Shown: piece after piece, positions 1 to 8,410 of the stretch
How positions within the stretch are numbered: position 1 is the first letter of the stretch
Layout of the letters: every line of letters starts with the position of its first letter
From: CAZDET01 sp964504335
Lineage (GTDB): Bacteria; Bacteroidota; Bacteroidia; Chitinophagales; Saprospiraceae
Assembly: GCA_964504335.1 (NCBI GenBank)
Contig: CAZDET010000047.1
Span: 1-41,074 of the forward strand
Direction of reading: 5' to 3'
Length of the DNA: 41,074 nt
The notes under the pieces: model-generated
Seen by the model: the letters and a program-made list of their open reading frames with translations, nothing else
Told to the model about the DNA's origin: nothing
Database searches by the model: none
Position numbers and translations under genes: made by a program

Positions 1-1002
1 TCAAGCTAAAAAGTCGATCTCCTCTCCATTGTGGTAGAGCTTAAAGATATCTTTAGACTCCTGCTTAATCATGGCTGCAATGGTTCCTTTCTGAATAGCT
101 TGCATAATGTCGTTGGTGCGGGCCAGGCCGTTGTAAAATCCGGATGCGAAATTAACGGCCGCCTCATCTCCGATCGAACTGGAGGTTCCAATTACATACT
201 CCACGTGTTCGGCAATCGCCGTCGCCTGATTTTCACTGAAACAGGCGTTGAAGATGACTGTGTGTAGCGGAATGGAAGGGTCGCGCGCGATGAATTTGAA
301 CATGAGGCCCAGGACTTCCGTAGAAACAAACTGGGAGCCCCGGCGATTTTCGTCCATTAGAATGATGCCGGAAGTAGTAATTGGCGTGGCTGGCCTTGTG
401 CCGGCTCTCCCGACTGCCCGGGTGGTATTTCCGGTAGCAAGGGTTCGTTTTTCTTCTCCGTGCCCACTGAAGTGGAGATAGTGCGGTTTAAAATCGTCAA
501 TTTTATCCTGAAACTCAGATGGCGTGACGCCTAAGTGAAAATCGAGCTTGAATCGGTGGTTTCTGGCGTTGTTAATTCGCTGTTGGATATGAGAATGTTC
601 CTCCCGCAATTGAAGCTCGGCGGTTTCAAAAGGGTTGGCGGTTAGCATGAGTATGCGGAGCTCTTCCGGCTCGTTTTGTGGAGGAGGTACCAGGTTGCGG
701 GGCTCGTTGATGGGTTCGCGGAAGTAGGGACTCAAATCGAATTCGAATCCTTCCGGGAGGCGAATGTCATCCAGGGTGCTGATTAGCGCAAACTTGATTT
801 GATTATTGGTCTGATTGAAGTTATCTGCACTGATCAGGCCGTTGCGCTGCTGCTTGATGTTTTGGTTATACCGACTCAGCAACAGGATCAAGGTGTTTTG
901 CAGGTTGCTGTCGTCCAGTTTTTGGCTGAGGTCGTAGGTGGCCTGCAGTGCTTCCTTGACCTCTTCGCGGGTAATTGCTTCGCGTATTTTGTTGATGAGC
1001 AT
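1..1002 (-). CDS. CHAT-domain caspase-like protease with N-terminal effector-associated-type domain
   Basis: 333 residues, complete: the TGA stop lies at the window edge and the ATG at 1000-1002. Residues 3-81 form a helical domain resembling effector-associated domains (EAD11-like), with a GLIS motif and a closing LDDIR. Residues 82-114 are a proline-rich linker. Residues 115-320 form a CHAT peptidase fold (strand LRILMLTANP). The His-Cys dyad is visible as HFSGHG (His181) and FNACFSE (Cys254), so the protease should be active. A Thr/Arg/Gly-rich insert (about 187-211) follows the His loop. Proteins of this class are cytosolic effectors triggered through their EAD by a partner with a like domain. 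The SIR2-like protein encoded at 15017-16162 has a similar domain at its C-terminus. The gene stands alone, divergent from manA. The protease call is firm; the EAD subtype is tentative. Confidence 0.88.
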   Translation of the reverse strand: MLINKIREAITREEVKEALQATYDLSQKLDDSNLQNTLILLLSRYNQNIKQQRNGLISADNFNQTNNQIKFALISTLDDIRLPEGFEFDLSPYFREPINEPRNLVPPPQNEPEELRILMLTANPFETAELQLREEHSHIQQRINNARNHRFKLDFHLGVTPSEFQDKIDDFKPHYLHFSGHGEEKRTLATGNTTRAVGRAGTRPATPITTSGIILMDENRRGSQFVSTEVLGLMFKFIARDPSIPLHTVIFNACFSENQATAIAEHVEYVIGTSSSIGDEAAVNFASGFYNGLARTNDIMQAIQKGTIAAMIKQESKDIFKLYHNGEEIDFLA

Positions 1003-1055
1003 AATAATTCAGGTAGCTTAGGAGTATAATGAGTTAACGCGATTACTGAAACAAG

Positions 1056-1067
1056 TATAACGTTATA
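1056..1067. promoter_or_regulatory. 12-bp palindrome in the CHAT/manA divergent gap
   Basis: TATAACGTTATA is a perfect palindrome in the 94-bp gap between the divergent CHAT and manA genes. It overlaps a minus-strand -7-like box (TATACTTG, 1052-1059, one mismatch to TANNTTTG) and adjoins a plus-strand TATAATTTG (1064-1072). It may be an operator or just AT-rich promoter sequence. No regulator gene is next to it. Confidence 0.35.
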
Positions 1068-1096
1068 ATTTGATCTGGTTCTTATAAAATCCGTAC

Positions 1097-2296
1097 ATGG
1101 AGATAGATTTACGCGGCCCGATTCTGATCGATGGTACCGTACAGCACTACGACTGGGGCGGCTACCAATACATTCCGGAGTTAATCGGCGAACCGGTCAT
1201 CGAAGGGCGCCCCTACGCCGAATTGTGGTTGGGGACGCATCCGAAGGGGCCGTCCAGATTGGTGCAGCACCCCTCCGAATCCCTGCGCGATCTGTTCGAC
1301 AGCCATCAGCGCGATCTACTGGGCAATAAAATTGCCGCACGCTACGAGGGAGAGCTTCCGTTTTTGATGAAAATACTCGACGTGCGCACGATGCTGTCCA
1401 TTCAGGTGCATCCTTCGCGCGAATCGGCGCAAATTGGCTTTGCCGCGGAAAATGCGGCGGGTATTTCCCTCACGGCTCCCAACCGGAATTACCGCGACCC
1501 CAATCACAAACCGGAGATGGCCGTTGCGCTCACCGACTTCTACCTTCTACATGGGTTTAAATCGGAAGAGGCCATCCGGCGGGAGTTGGAGCGGATAGAC
1601 GGCTGGCAGGCACTGCTGCCCATCCTGAAAGACTCGGGTGTTTTAGGTTTGTATCGGCACGTTATGGAGCTGGAGCAGGAAGCAGTAAACGATCTCCTTC
1701 GGCCCCTCCACCGCTCCTTGAAGGTCATAGTGGGAGTGGATAAAAATTCGCCGGATTTTTGGGCCCAGCGCGCTTTCGATACCCATACCAAGGGAGGAGA
1801 CTACGATCGGGGCGTGTTCAGTATTTACTGGTTTAATCTGGTGCGATTGGAGCCGGGGCAGGGTATCTTCCAGCACGCGGGAGTGCCCCATGCCTATCTG
1901 GAAGGGGTCGTAGTGGAACTGATGGCCAATTCAGACAACGTCTTACGAGGCGGCCTGACGACCAAGCACGTGGATGTACCCGAGTTGCTCAAGCACGTCA
2001 AAACGGAAGCTATCGTGCCACATATTCTGCATCCCAAACCTTTCATGGGAGCCTGGGAAAAGTACGACAGCCCGATTCCCGACTTTCAATTGGCCAGGCG
2101 GGAATTGCGTGCCGGCCACAGCATCGATCTGGATGCGAGCCCGGCCATTTACCTGCTGGTTAAAGGAGGAGGGATGCTGGGCAACGGGCAATCGCGGCGG
2201 GCCGGTGGTGCCTTCTTCATGCCCTACGACGCCCACGCCCGATTTACCGCTACTACAGATACTGAACTATTCTGTGCAACCGTTGGTCAAATTTAG
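1097..2296 (+). CDS. manA: Mannose-6-phosphate isomerase, type I
   Basis: 399 residues, usual length for the family. It interconverts mannose-6-phosphate and fructose-6-phosphate in the cytosol, supplying mannose for nucleotide sugars and surface polysaccharides. The Zn ligands of class I phosphomannose isomerases are visible: Gln103 and His105 in LSIQVHP, Glu140 in DPNHKPEMA, and His265 in QHAGVPHAYLEG. The motif AELWLGTHP (41-49) and the jelly-roll signature NSDNVLRGGLT (278-288) also fit. The ATG at 1097 places the conserved N-terminus DYDWGG-like motif (HYDWGG, 17-22) correctly. It is followed on the same strand by metK after 139 bp; no functional tie to metK is apparent. Confidence 0.95.
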   Translation: MEIDLRGPILIDGTVQHYDWGGYQYIPELIGEPVIEGRPYAELWLGTHPKGPSRLVQHPSESLRDLFDSHQRDLLGNKIAARYEGELPFLMKILDVRTMLSIQVHPSRESAQIGFAAENAAGISLTAPNRNYRDPNHKPEMAVALTDFYLLHGFKSEEAIRRELERIDGWQALLPILKDSGVLGLYRHVMELEQEAVNDLLRPLHRSLKVIVGVDKNSPDFWAQRAFDTHTKGGDYDRGVFSIYWFNLVRLEPGQGIFQHAGVPHAYLEGVVVELMANSDNVLRGGLTTKHVDVPELLKHVKTEAIVPHILHPKPFMGAWEKYDSPIPDFQLARRELRAGHSIDLDASPAIYLLVKGGGMLGNGQSRRAGGAFFMPYDAHARFTATTDTELFCATVGQI

Positions 2297-2321
2297 TGGT
2301 TACGGCATTTTCTTATTTTTG
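2292..2321 (+). promoter_or_regulatory. Candidate metK promoter
   Basis: TATTTTTG at 2314-2321 matches the Bacteroidota -7 consensus TANNTTTG exactly. A weak -33 element (TTTA, 2292-2295) lies 18 nt upstream. It overlaps the end of manA and would leave a leader of roughly 105 nt before metK. I could not fit a known SAM riboswitch fold to that leader. Confidence 0.45.
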
Positions 2322-2435
2322 CCTTTCGGCCACCATTTTTGCCGTGTATTGCGCAGGCCTTTCAGGCTTGCTCTCAGAAGGAATCCCTGCATTAAATCCA
2401 CAGTTGCCGCAGGCAGCTATTAAATCAGTTCTTGA

Positions 2436-3713
2436 ATGTCTTATCTCTTTACCTCAGAATCTGTCTCTGAAGGCCATCCCGACAAAATAGCCGATCAAAT
2501 CAGTGATGCCCTCGTCGATCATTTCCTTGCGTTCGATCCCAACTCTAAGGTAGCTTGTGAAACCTTGGTCACCACGGGGCAGGTAATACTGGCCGGTGAG
2601 GTCAAGTCAGATGTGTACCTGGACGTGCAGGCCATCGCCCGGGATGTGATCCGGCGAATCGGTTACACGCACAGCGATTACATGTTCGAAGCGAATAGTT
2701 GTGGGGTGCTGTCATCCATTCACGAACAGTCGCCCGATATTAATCAGGGGGTAGACCGGCAGAGCCCCGAAGAACAAGGAGCCGGCGATCAGGGGATGAT
2801 GTTTGGCTACGCTACCAACGAAACGGAGAATTACATGCCCCTGGCGTTGGCACTCAGCCACCTCATTCTTCGCGAACTTGCCACCATTCGCAAGGAAGGA
2901 AAGATAATGACCTACCTGCGCCCCGATAGCAAGGCCCAGGTAACCATCGAGTATGCCGACGATCACGATCCCCGGCGCATCGATACTATCGTCGTCTCCA
3001 CTCAGCACGATCCATTCGATGAAGATGCCGCGATGCTGGCCCAAATCCGCGCTGATATCATCAACATCGTCATTCCTCGGGTGAAAGTCCAGATGGATCC
3101 CCACATCCAGCAGCTGTTCAACGATGAAATTACTTACCATATCAACCCAACGGGCAAGTTCGTCATCGGTGGGCCCCACGGAGACGCCGGCCTGACGGGG
3201 CGTAAGATCATCGTCGACACCTACGGCGGGAAGGGAGCCCACGGTGGCGGTGCTTTCTCGGGGAAAGATCCTTCAAAAGTTGACCGTTCAGCCGCTTACG
3301 CGACCAGGCACATCGCCAAAAACCTGGTGGCTGCCGGCCTGTGCGACGAAGTACTCGTCCAGGTATCCTACGCGATTGGAGTAGCCGAACCGACCAATAT
3401 CTACGTCAATACCTACGGTACCTGCAAGGTAGATATCTCCGATGGTCTGATTTCCAAGAAGGTGGCCGAGATTTTCGACATGCGCCCCTATGCGATCGAG
3501 CAGCGCCTGAAGCTTCGCCAGCCCATCTATAGCCAAACGGCCGCCTACGGGCACATGGGGCGCGAACCGGAGCGCATCACCGTCGAACTCACCAATGGAT
3601 CAGGTGAAACCCGGCGGATGGAGGTTGAAACCTTCACCTGGGAGAAGCTGGATTACGTAGATCGGGTGAAAGAAGTATTCGGCTTGGTCGAGAATGCCCA
3701 TCCGGTTTCCTAA
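2436..3713 (+). CDS. metK: S-adenosylmethionine synthetase
   Basis: 425 residues, typical of Bacteroidota MetK. It makes S-adenosylmethionine from methionine and ATP in the cytosol. Family motifs are intact: GHPDKIADQISDALVD (13-28, ATP and metal site), the GAGDQGMMFGYA hexapeptide region, GPHGDAGLTGRKIIVDTYGG (the substrate and phosphate site) and GGGAFSGKDPSKVDRS. The ATG at 2436 puts the conserved SYLFTSESVSEGHPDK at the N-terminus. Its product is the ligand of the SAM riboswitch upstream of metY-metX at 22975-23083. It converges with the gene ending at 3811, with a long inverted repeat between them. Confidence 0.98.
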   Translation: MSYLFTSESVSEGHPDKIADQISDALVDHFLAFDPNSKVACETLVTTGQVILAGEVKSDVYLDVQAIARDVIRRIGYTHSDYMFEANSCGVLSSIHEQSPDINQGVDRQSPEEQGAGDQGMMFGYATNETENYMPLALALSHLILRELATIRKEGKIMTYLRPDSKAQVTIEYADDHDPRRIDTIVVSTQHDPFDEDAAMLAQIRADIINIVIPRVKVQMDPHIQQLFNDEITYHINPTGKFVIGGPHGDAGLTGRKIIVDTYGGKGAHGGGAFSGKDPSKVDRSAAYATRHIAKNLVAAGLCDEVLVQVSYAIGVAEPTNIYVNTYGTCKVDISDGLISKKVAEIFDMRPYAIEQRLKLRQPIYSQTAAYGHMGREPERITVELTNGSGETRRMEVETFTWEKLDYVDRVKEVFGLVENAHPVS

Positions 3714-3728
3714 ATGGACCATTTTGCT

Positions 3729-3780
3729 GTGTCGTTTGCCGTGGATATCGGATAGATACACCGACCACGGCAAACGACAC
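3729..3780. terminator. 16-bp perfect inverted repeat between convergent genes
   Basis: Arms at 3729-3744 (GTGTCGTTTGCCGTGG) and 3765-3780 are perfect reverse complements. A further 4-bp inner stem (TCGG/CCGA) lies within the 20-nt spacer. It sits midway between the stops of metK and the six-gene minus-strand operon, so a bidirectional terminator is the simplest reading. No clear T-run follows on either strand, which is unusual for an intrinsic terminator. Confidence 0.6.
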
Positions 3781-3810
3781 GCACATATCGCAAGTACATT
3801 AGGCCTGCTC

Positions 3811-5607
3811 TTAGTTCCGAGGCCTGTTGAGGTACTGAAGTTCAAACTCCTCAATGAGGGCTGCTTCCTGCTTCTTGAATCGATCCGCATCCTGTTGAAA
3901 TGCTTGTAGCAACAAAGCCGGATCGGGCATGAGTTGAATAGCCCGGCCTTCCTGAGCGATGCGCACGAACAGACCATCGGGATCGGTGGTGAGGAGGAAG
4001 TCGTTGTTGCGCAAGCGCGTTTCGGGCCATTCAATGAGTTGCCGCCCTTCGCGATCCCAAAGGACGAGTTTCCCGTAAAGGTCAAGCGACGCCAGGTAGG
4101 AAGTAGTCGTCTCCACCATGCGAACGGCTACAATCGGAGCCTGGTGGCCGCGGTAGGGAAGTGGAGCGGCGCCGCTACCGAGGTTTGACCAACGCAACAA
4201 GGCACCGTCCGACGACCACGAGAAGAGTTGTCGGTTGGCAGCATCGTACCGAAATCCTAGTGTGAGAGTGTCGTGCTCCAATCGCACGGGTTGGTTGTTT
4301 TGCAATTCCCACAGAAGCAGCTGATTACTGATTGATCGGCTAATGAGGCGCTTTTCCTCCGGTAGGTAATGCACTTCTTTGACAGAGGTGTTGCCTTCGG
4401 AAAAGAAGTCGATTTCTGCTCCGGAAACGTCGTACAACCGAATGTTCCCAACGGCGGAGGCCGTCACAATGCGCTGATCGGAGCCGGAATAGGAGAGTAA
4501 ATGCAGGTACACATCCGCCGGTTGCTGAATGCTGATCCAATCCCTGGCATTCATACTGATAGCGGCGTAGGCATTCCCGGAGCGGATGAGCAATGCTTCA
4601 TTCGGGCCGTAAATCAAGTTGAAAATACCGCGTGCTTCTTCGGGCAGATCGACTCTCCGAATGGCGCGCTGCTCTTCCACATTCCACAGCTCGATGGCGG
4701 TATCATCCTCCAGGATATAAGCCAGGTGGTTTCCCTCAGGGGAAAAGCGGGCAGTGATGACTGCACGGCCCGATAGCGGGATGCTGGATACCTCCGTTGC
4801 GTTCCCGTTGAGTTCCCAAACCAGCAGGTACCGGTTGCGAGCATCGGTGGTGATAATGCGGGTGCCATTCGGACCTTGGTTTTGATCGAACAGTTGCACC
4901 TGTCCCGGCAGAGAGGTCAACTGTCCCCTGCGGAAGGGCCGGTTCAGGTAATACATATCCTCCTGCCCGACCAGGAGGGCACCCTGGTCGGGGCCAAGGT
5001 CGAAGAAGCGGCTGATCGAATCTCCGTTAGGTACTTCCACCGACCAGGTGAAGGAATCCCTTACGGTGGTGTAAAAAGCACGCAGCGCATTTGGACGGCT
5101 CACTTCGTCCGCAATGCGCATGCTCATCAGGCTGGCGACGAGGGCATTCAGGTAATCGCGCTCCCGGCGCAGCATATCCGAACGGAGAGCCAGGCCGAGG
5201 GCTTCCGCAATGGTGCCTTCCTTGACGGCAAGCAGGGCATTCTTTTCGGCTTCGACCTGTTGATTGATTAAGCTATCCACTGTTTCTTGCAGAGAAGCCT
5301 CTAGACTGTCGATTCGGACGGCCAGGTCTTGTTTATCGAGAATGGATTGCCGAATGAACGTAGACCATGCCCGATCCGTCGCCTGTACTTCGACGTTGAC
5401 CGACTCAAGATAATCCAACCGCTGCTCGGTATCATCGGCTTCAGCCTCTACCCGAGCTAACCGAAAAAAGCCTAACGCTTCCAGAAAATTTCCGTTTTGC
5501 CGGGCCTGTCTACCCTGTTCCATATGCCGATCGAATACGGTCTGTCCGGCAAGGGGTAGGAGCAGGACGAACTGTGAGAGAATCAGAAGATAAGCGATGC
5601 GCATCAT
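3811..5607 (-). CDS. Secreted TPR-like / WD40-type beta-propeller protein
   Basis: 598 residues. An N-terminal signal peptide (hydrophobic 4-20, cleavage near LAGQ) predicts export to the periplasm or beyond. Residues 25-185 are helical and TPR-like (QGRQARQNGNFLEALGFFRLA) with a coiled-coil-prone stretch around 90-130. Residues 195-555 carry repeated blades of beta-propeller type, such as RIITTDARNRYLLVWEL, SPEGNHLAYILEDDTAIELW and PIVAVRMVETTTSYLASLD. The tail (560-598) is helical. It is the last gene of the operon, 2 bp after the preceding gene. Helical arm plus propeller resembles the C-terminal half of nSTAND-WD40 fusion proteins, but here it is a separate exported protein. The exact family is not recognised and no catalytic motif was seen. 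Confidence 0.75.
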   Translation of the reverse strand: MMRIAYLLILSQFVLLLPLAGQTVFDRHMEQGRQARQNGNFLEALGFFRLARVEAEADDTEQRLDYLESVNVEVQATDRAWSTFIRQSILDKQDLAVRIDSLEASLQETVDSLINQQVEAEKNALLAVKEGTIAEALGLALRSDMLRRERDYLNALVASLMSMRIADEVSRPNALRAFYTTVRDSFTWSVEVPNGDSISRFFDLGPDQGALLVGQEDMYYLNRPFRRGQLTSLPGQVQLFDQNQGPNGTRIITTDARNRYLLVWELNGNATEVSSIPLSGRAVITARFSPEGNHLAYILEDDTAIELWNVEEQRAIRRVDLPEEARGIFNLIYGPNEALLIRSGNAYAAISMNARDWISIQQPADVYLHLLSYSGSDQRIVTASAVGNIRLYDVSGAEIDFFSEGNTSVKEVHYLPEEKRLISRSISNQLLLWELQNNQPVRLEHDTLTLGFRYDAANRQLFSWSSDGALLRWSNLGSGAAPLPYRGHQAPIVAVRMVETTTSYLASLDLYGKLVLWDREGRQLIEWPETRLRNNDFLLTTDPDGLFVRIAQEGRAIQLMPDPALLLQAFQQDADRFKKQEAALIEEFELQYLNRPRN

Positions 5608-5609
5608 GG

Positions 5610-6497
5610 CTAAAAGGTCAGTTGAATGGTTGCTCCGCCAATAAACGGACCCAAGGCCGGGCCGGAAGCAACGAAATATGGTTGGAATTCAAGGTTGGCG
5701 GAGGATAAATCGCCGCAGGGTTCGCAGAATTCGCAATAGAGCGACCGTCGGGCGCGTACCCGCAGGTAGCGCAGGGTAAACCAGGCGGCATTGCCGACCA
5801 GCACCCCCGCACCGGCCCAGGTGAAGGCCGTGAACCGGTCGTCATTGTCTTGAGCACTCTGCAATAAGGGATCGGCAGTTTCCAGGTCACCGCCGTTTTC
5901 CCAGTTCTGCCGGTAGTTGTCATAGTCGGTGTCTCGTTGGCTGCGGTAGGCTTGCCCGACGCCCATCAAACCCGCTCCGACTCCCAGTAATATCCAGTGT
6001 GGGATCTGTTGCCTGCCGGTAAACCGCGGAAGGCCTTCCGAACACTTGAAGTCACTTAGGAATTGCTGGGTGAGCAGGAGTTGATAATCGACCCCCAGAC
6101 CGGGAGCATCCTCCAGGAAGTTGCGCCAGGTGAGCGTATGCAATTCGCTCGGCCGGTGGCGCCGCTCCAGGATGGCACCGCCCAACGACCGGCCGCCGGG
6201 GAGGCTCGGAATCCCGGTGTTGTTGTTGAGTACGAGTTGCGTTTGCGCACTCAGGCGGTTGCGAAGGCTGCTGACGCGGTATTGAATCTCTAAATCGCCC
6301 CCTCGCAGGCGTAGAGCGTCGATTTGAAAATACCCCTGCGGGGTAAATTCAACGTCTGCCAATTGGATGGCTTGATTGCTAACCTGTAGGCGGAAACGCA
6401 CCGTGTCAAATTCCGAATAAATTGGATCGGTCTGCTGACCTAGTAAAGGAGCCACACCTGCGGTAAGGAAAAAGAGTAAGAAGAGCCGTTGAACCAT
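5610..6497 (-). CDS. Uncharacterised envelope protein with a Cys-rich motif
   Basis: 295 residues, family not recognised. It begins with a signal peptide (MVQRLFLLFFLTAGVAPLLGQ). Residues 25-160 look beta-rich and soluble. Two hydrophobic stretches follow (about 168-185 and 222-242) around a polar Asp/Asn-rich segment, as in small membrane-associated proteins. A C-x2-C-x2-C motif (CEFCEPC) lies near residue 255, and the chain ends in a beta-strand with terminal Phe (IQLTF), as in many outer-membrane proteins. It is 12 bp from the upstream lipoprotein gene and 2 bp from the downstream propeller gene, so translational coupling is likely. I infer an outer-membrane or periplasmic role in the same assembly. 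Confidence 0.65.
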   Translation of the reverse strand: MVQRLFLLFFLTAGVAPLLGQQTDPIYSEFDTVRFRLQVSNQAIQLADVEFTPQGYFQIDALRLRGGDLEIQYRVSSLRNRLSAQTQLVLNNNTGIPSLPGGRSLGGAILERRHRPSELHTLTWRNFLEDAPGLGVDYQLLLTQQFLSDFKCSEGLPRFTGRQQIPHWILLGVGAGLMGVGQAYRSQRDTDYDNYRQNWENGGDLETADPLLQSAQDNDDRFTAFTWAGAGVLVGNAAWFTLRYLRVRARRSLYCEFCEPCGDLSSANLEFQPYFVASGPALGPFIGGATIQLTF

Positions 6498-6509
6498 GAG
6501 TCGAGGTGG

Positions 6510-8276
6510 TTAATTCCGTTCGGGATAATAGCGCCAGAAGTCTTTGAATATTCGGATGTTGAAGCCGGTTTGTTCTTCGTTTAGTACCGTTGTTCGGCCG
6601 GTGCCCACATATCCCCAAGTCCCGAGGCCGAAGCTGAGCGCCAGGGAGCGCCGACCACCCTGGAAATCCGTCTTGCGTCGCCAGTGGGGTGCTTCGTTTG
6701 GGACAAATTCCCACCAATCCTCGAAAAATCGATTATTGCTGGCTTCTCCCAATCCGTAAAAGTAGCGGCCGTCTGTGGTACAGGCGGAAGCTCCTACCCG
6801 GCCGTCGCCGGGAAAAAAGGAATGCAATTCCCACCGACCTGTGTCCTGTGGATTGGTGGGCGGTGAAAAGCGCCAGAAATCGGTCAGCGTCAGTCCTCCC
6901 TGAACCCCGCCGCCTACAATCCCGGCGTTGGAGAGAGCAAAAGCCACGGCGTCTTTGCGGCCATTGTAGAAGACCGGTTCGCCGATGGCCGCCTGGATAA
7001 AGAGCCCTGCGACCTCTCGCCAGCTACCCTGCCCATTGTTTCCTTCCGGATCGAATTCGTAGAAATCATTGTAGAAGACCGGCACGTCTCCATCCGGCGT
7101 TGCTTCAACGCCTCCGCCGGCTCCGACGTAGGCCTTGCCGTTGATCACGAAGGCAACCGCCCCCGAACGGGGTGCGCCGGGAAAGGCAGCCTCTCCGAGG
7201 AGTTGTTCCCAGGTAGGATTGGGCTCATTGATATTTAGTCTGATAAAGCTACTCTGAGGAAATGGCAACGAAGCGCCTTCCTGAAATTCGCCGAGGCCCA
7301 GATAGATGGTTTCTCCGATGGTGAAGGAAACCATACGTTCAGCCGGAAAAATCGCGCTGCCGATTGGGGGGAATTCGGTCCAATTGACCGATTGATCGTC
7401 CGTGGCGATCGAAAACCGCCATAGCCGAGGATTGTAGTTGGAAAAGGATATGCATATGCCCTGTGGACAGCCCGCACCCACCACGGCCACATTCCCATTG
7501 CTGATGGCGATTCCTCCTTTTAAGTTGATGGGTAATTCTGCCACAGCCTCCCAGCCGTCGCGCACCCGGATCGTATCCGGCAGGCCGTAATAGGTAGCCT
7601 TGTTGGTTTGCACAAAGGGGCGCAGGAGATAGGAGGTGTTGAACGACAAGTCGCTCAATTCCAGCGGTATTCTACCATCGGTGCGTTGGGGGCCGGCTTG
7701 CACCGTATCGCCGGATTCGATGGTGGGTAGGGCCCCGCCCAAAGGTGCGTAGGCAATACCACTCTGCTCGACCCGGCTGTTGAGAGCTTCCAGGCCAAAA
7801 AGGCCGAATTCGACAGTTATTTGGTTGTTATCGATTTGGGTGCTGCCGGTAAACAGCGTCAGCTCGGGAGCAAATACGGTGGTTTCCCCAAAGATAGTCC
7901 GGGGGCCGCTGCGGGCGAAGGCCCGGAAAAACAGGGGCGTGTTGGCGTCGGGTAAGAGAAACGTTTCGGTGAAGACCCCCGTTTCCGGCAGATCGCTACT
8001 AGAAAGTCTTGGAAACCCCAGGTCGGGTTCTGCCATCGAATCGGCGGAAGCCGAGTAGATGAAGCCAAACTCATCGAGTGGCGTGGAGCCGAGGTTGACC
8101 ACCGCACCTTCCAGATCCACGCAACCGAACAGGTCGGAGGGTTGGGGTGCTCGCGTGCGCACTTCGAAAAAGTCGAGCTCATCGAGGTCGGTAGCGTTGC
8201 ACGACCAAAGAAAAAGGAGCACGGCTGCCAGGCCGTACGTGACCAATGGGTAGGTAGGTGGTTGGCCCCAGTTCAT
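6510..8276 (-). CDS. Kelch-like surface lipoprotein
   Basis: 588 residues from the ATG at 8276. A second ATG at 8285 and a TTG at 8318 are in frame; 8276 is chosen because it gives the cleanest signal peptide. The signal ends in a lipobox (LWSC, Cys26), so this is a predicted lipoprotein. Residues about 40-230 form beta-sandwich, fibronectin-like modules common in Bacteroidota (EFGFIYSASADS). Residues about 235-588 form kelch or galactose-oxidase-like blades with repeated NGKAYVGAGGG, FYEFDPEG, DFWRFSPP and DFWRYYPE units. Family knowledge suggests ligand binding, not catalysis. It lies between the giant T9SS protein gene (135 bp) and the Cys-rich envelope protein gene (12 bp) in one minus-strand run. 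Confidence 0.8.
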   Translation of the reverse strand: MNWGQPPTYPLVTYGLAAVLLFLWSCNATDLDELDFFEVRTRAPQPSDLFGCVDLEGAVVNLGSTPLDEFGFIYSASADSMAEPDLGFPRLSSSDLPETGVFTETFLLPDANTPLFFRAFARSGPRTIFGETTVFAPELTLFTGSTQIDNNQITVEFGLFGLEALNSRVEQSGIAYAPLGGALPTIESGDTVQAGPQRTDGRIPLELSDLSFNTSYLLRPFVQTNKATYYGLPDTIRVRDGWEAVAELPINLKGGIAISNGNVAVVGAGCPQGICISFSNYNPRLWRFSIATDDQSVNWTEFPPIGSAIFPAERMVSFTIGETIYLGLGEFQEGASLPFPQSSFIRLNINEPNPTWEQLLGEAAFPGAPRSGAVAFVINGKAYVGAGGGVEATPDGDVPVFYNDFYEFDPEGNNGQGSWREVAGLFIQAAIGEPVFYNGRKDAVAFALSNAGIVGGGVQGGLTLTDFWRFSPPTNPQDTGRWELHSFFPGDGRVGASACTTDGRYFYGLGEASNNRFFEDWWEFVPNEAPHWRRKTDFQGGRRSLALSFGLGTWGYVGTGRTTVLNEEQTGFNIRIFKDFWRYYPERN

Positions 8277-8410
8277 AGCTTCCATATTCGGGTTGCAGCA
8301 TGCCGATGGCCCTGCCAAAGATGTAAAATATAAATTCCCGGCGGTAAATGGGCTATTTGCCAGTCGATTGTACGGCGATTCACTGCTTGAACAGTAGTAA
8401 TCGTCGCGGC

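Noticed and set aside
2322..2435. Possible SAM-II or other riboswitch in the metK leader
   Set aside because: I could not find the conserved core or pairing of any SAM riboswitch class there.
2712..3242. 176-codon minus-strand ORF inside metK
   Set aside because: It is a mirror frame of a highly conserved enzyme gene and shows no family features.
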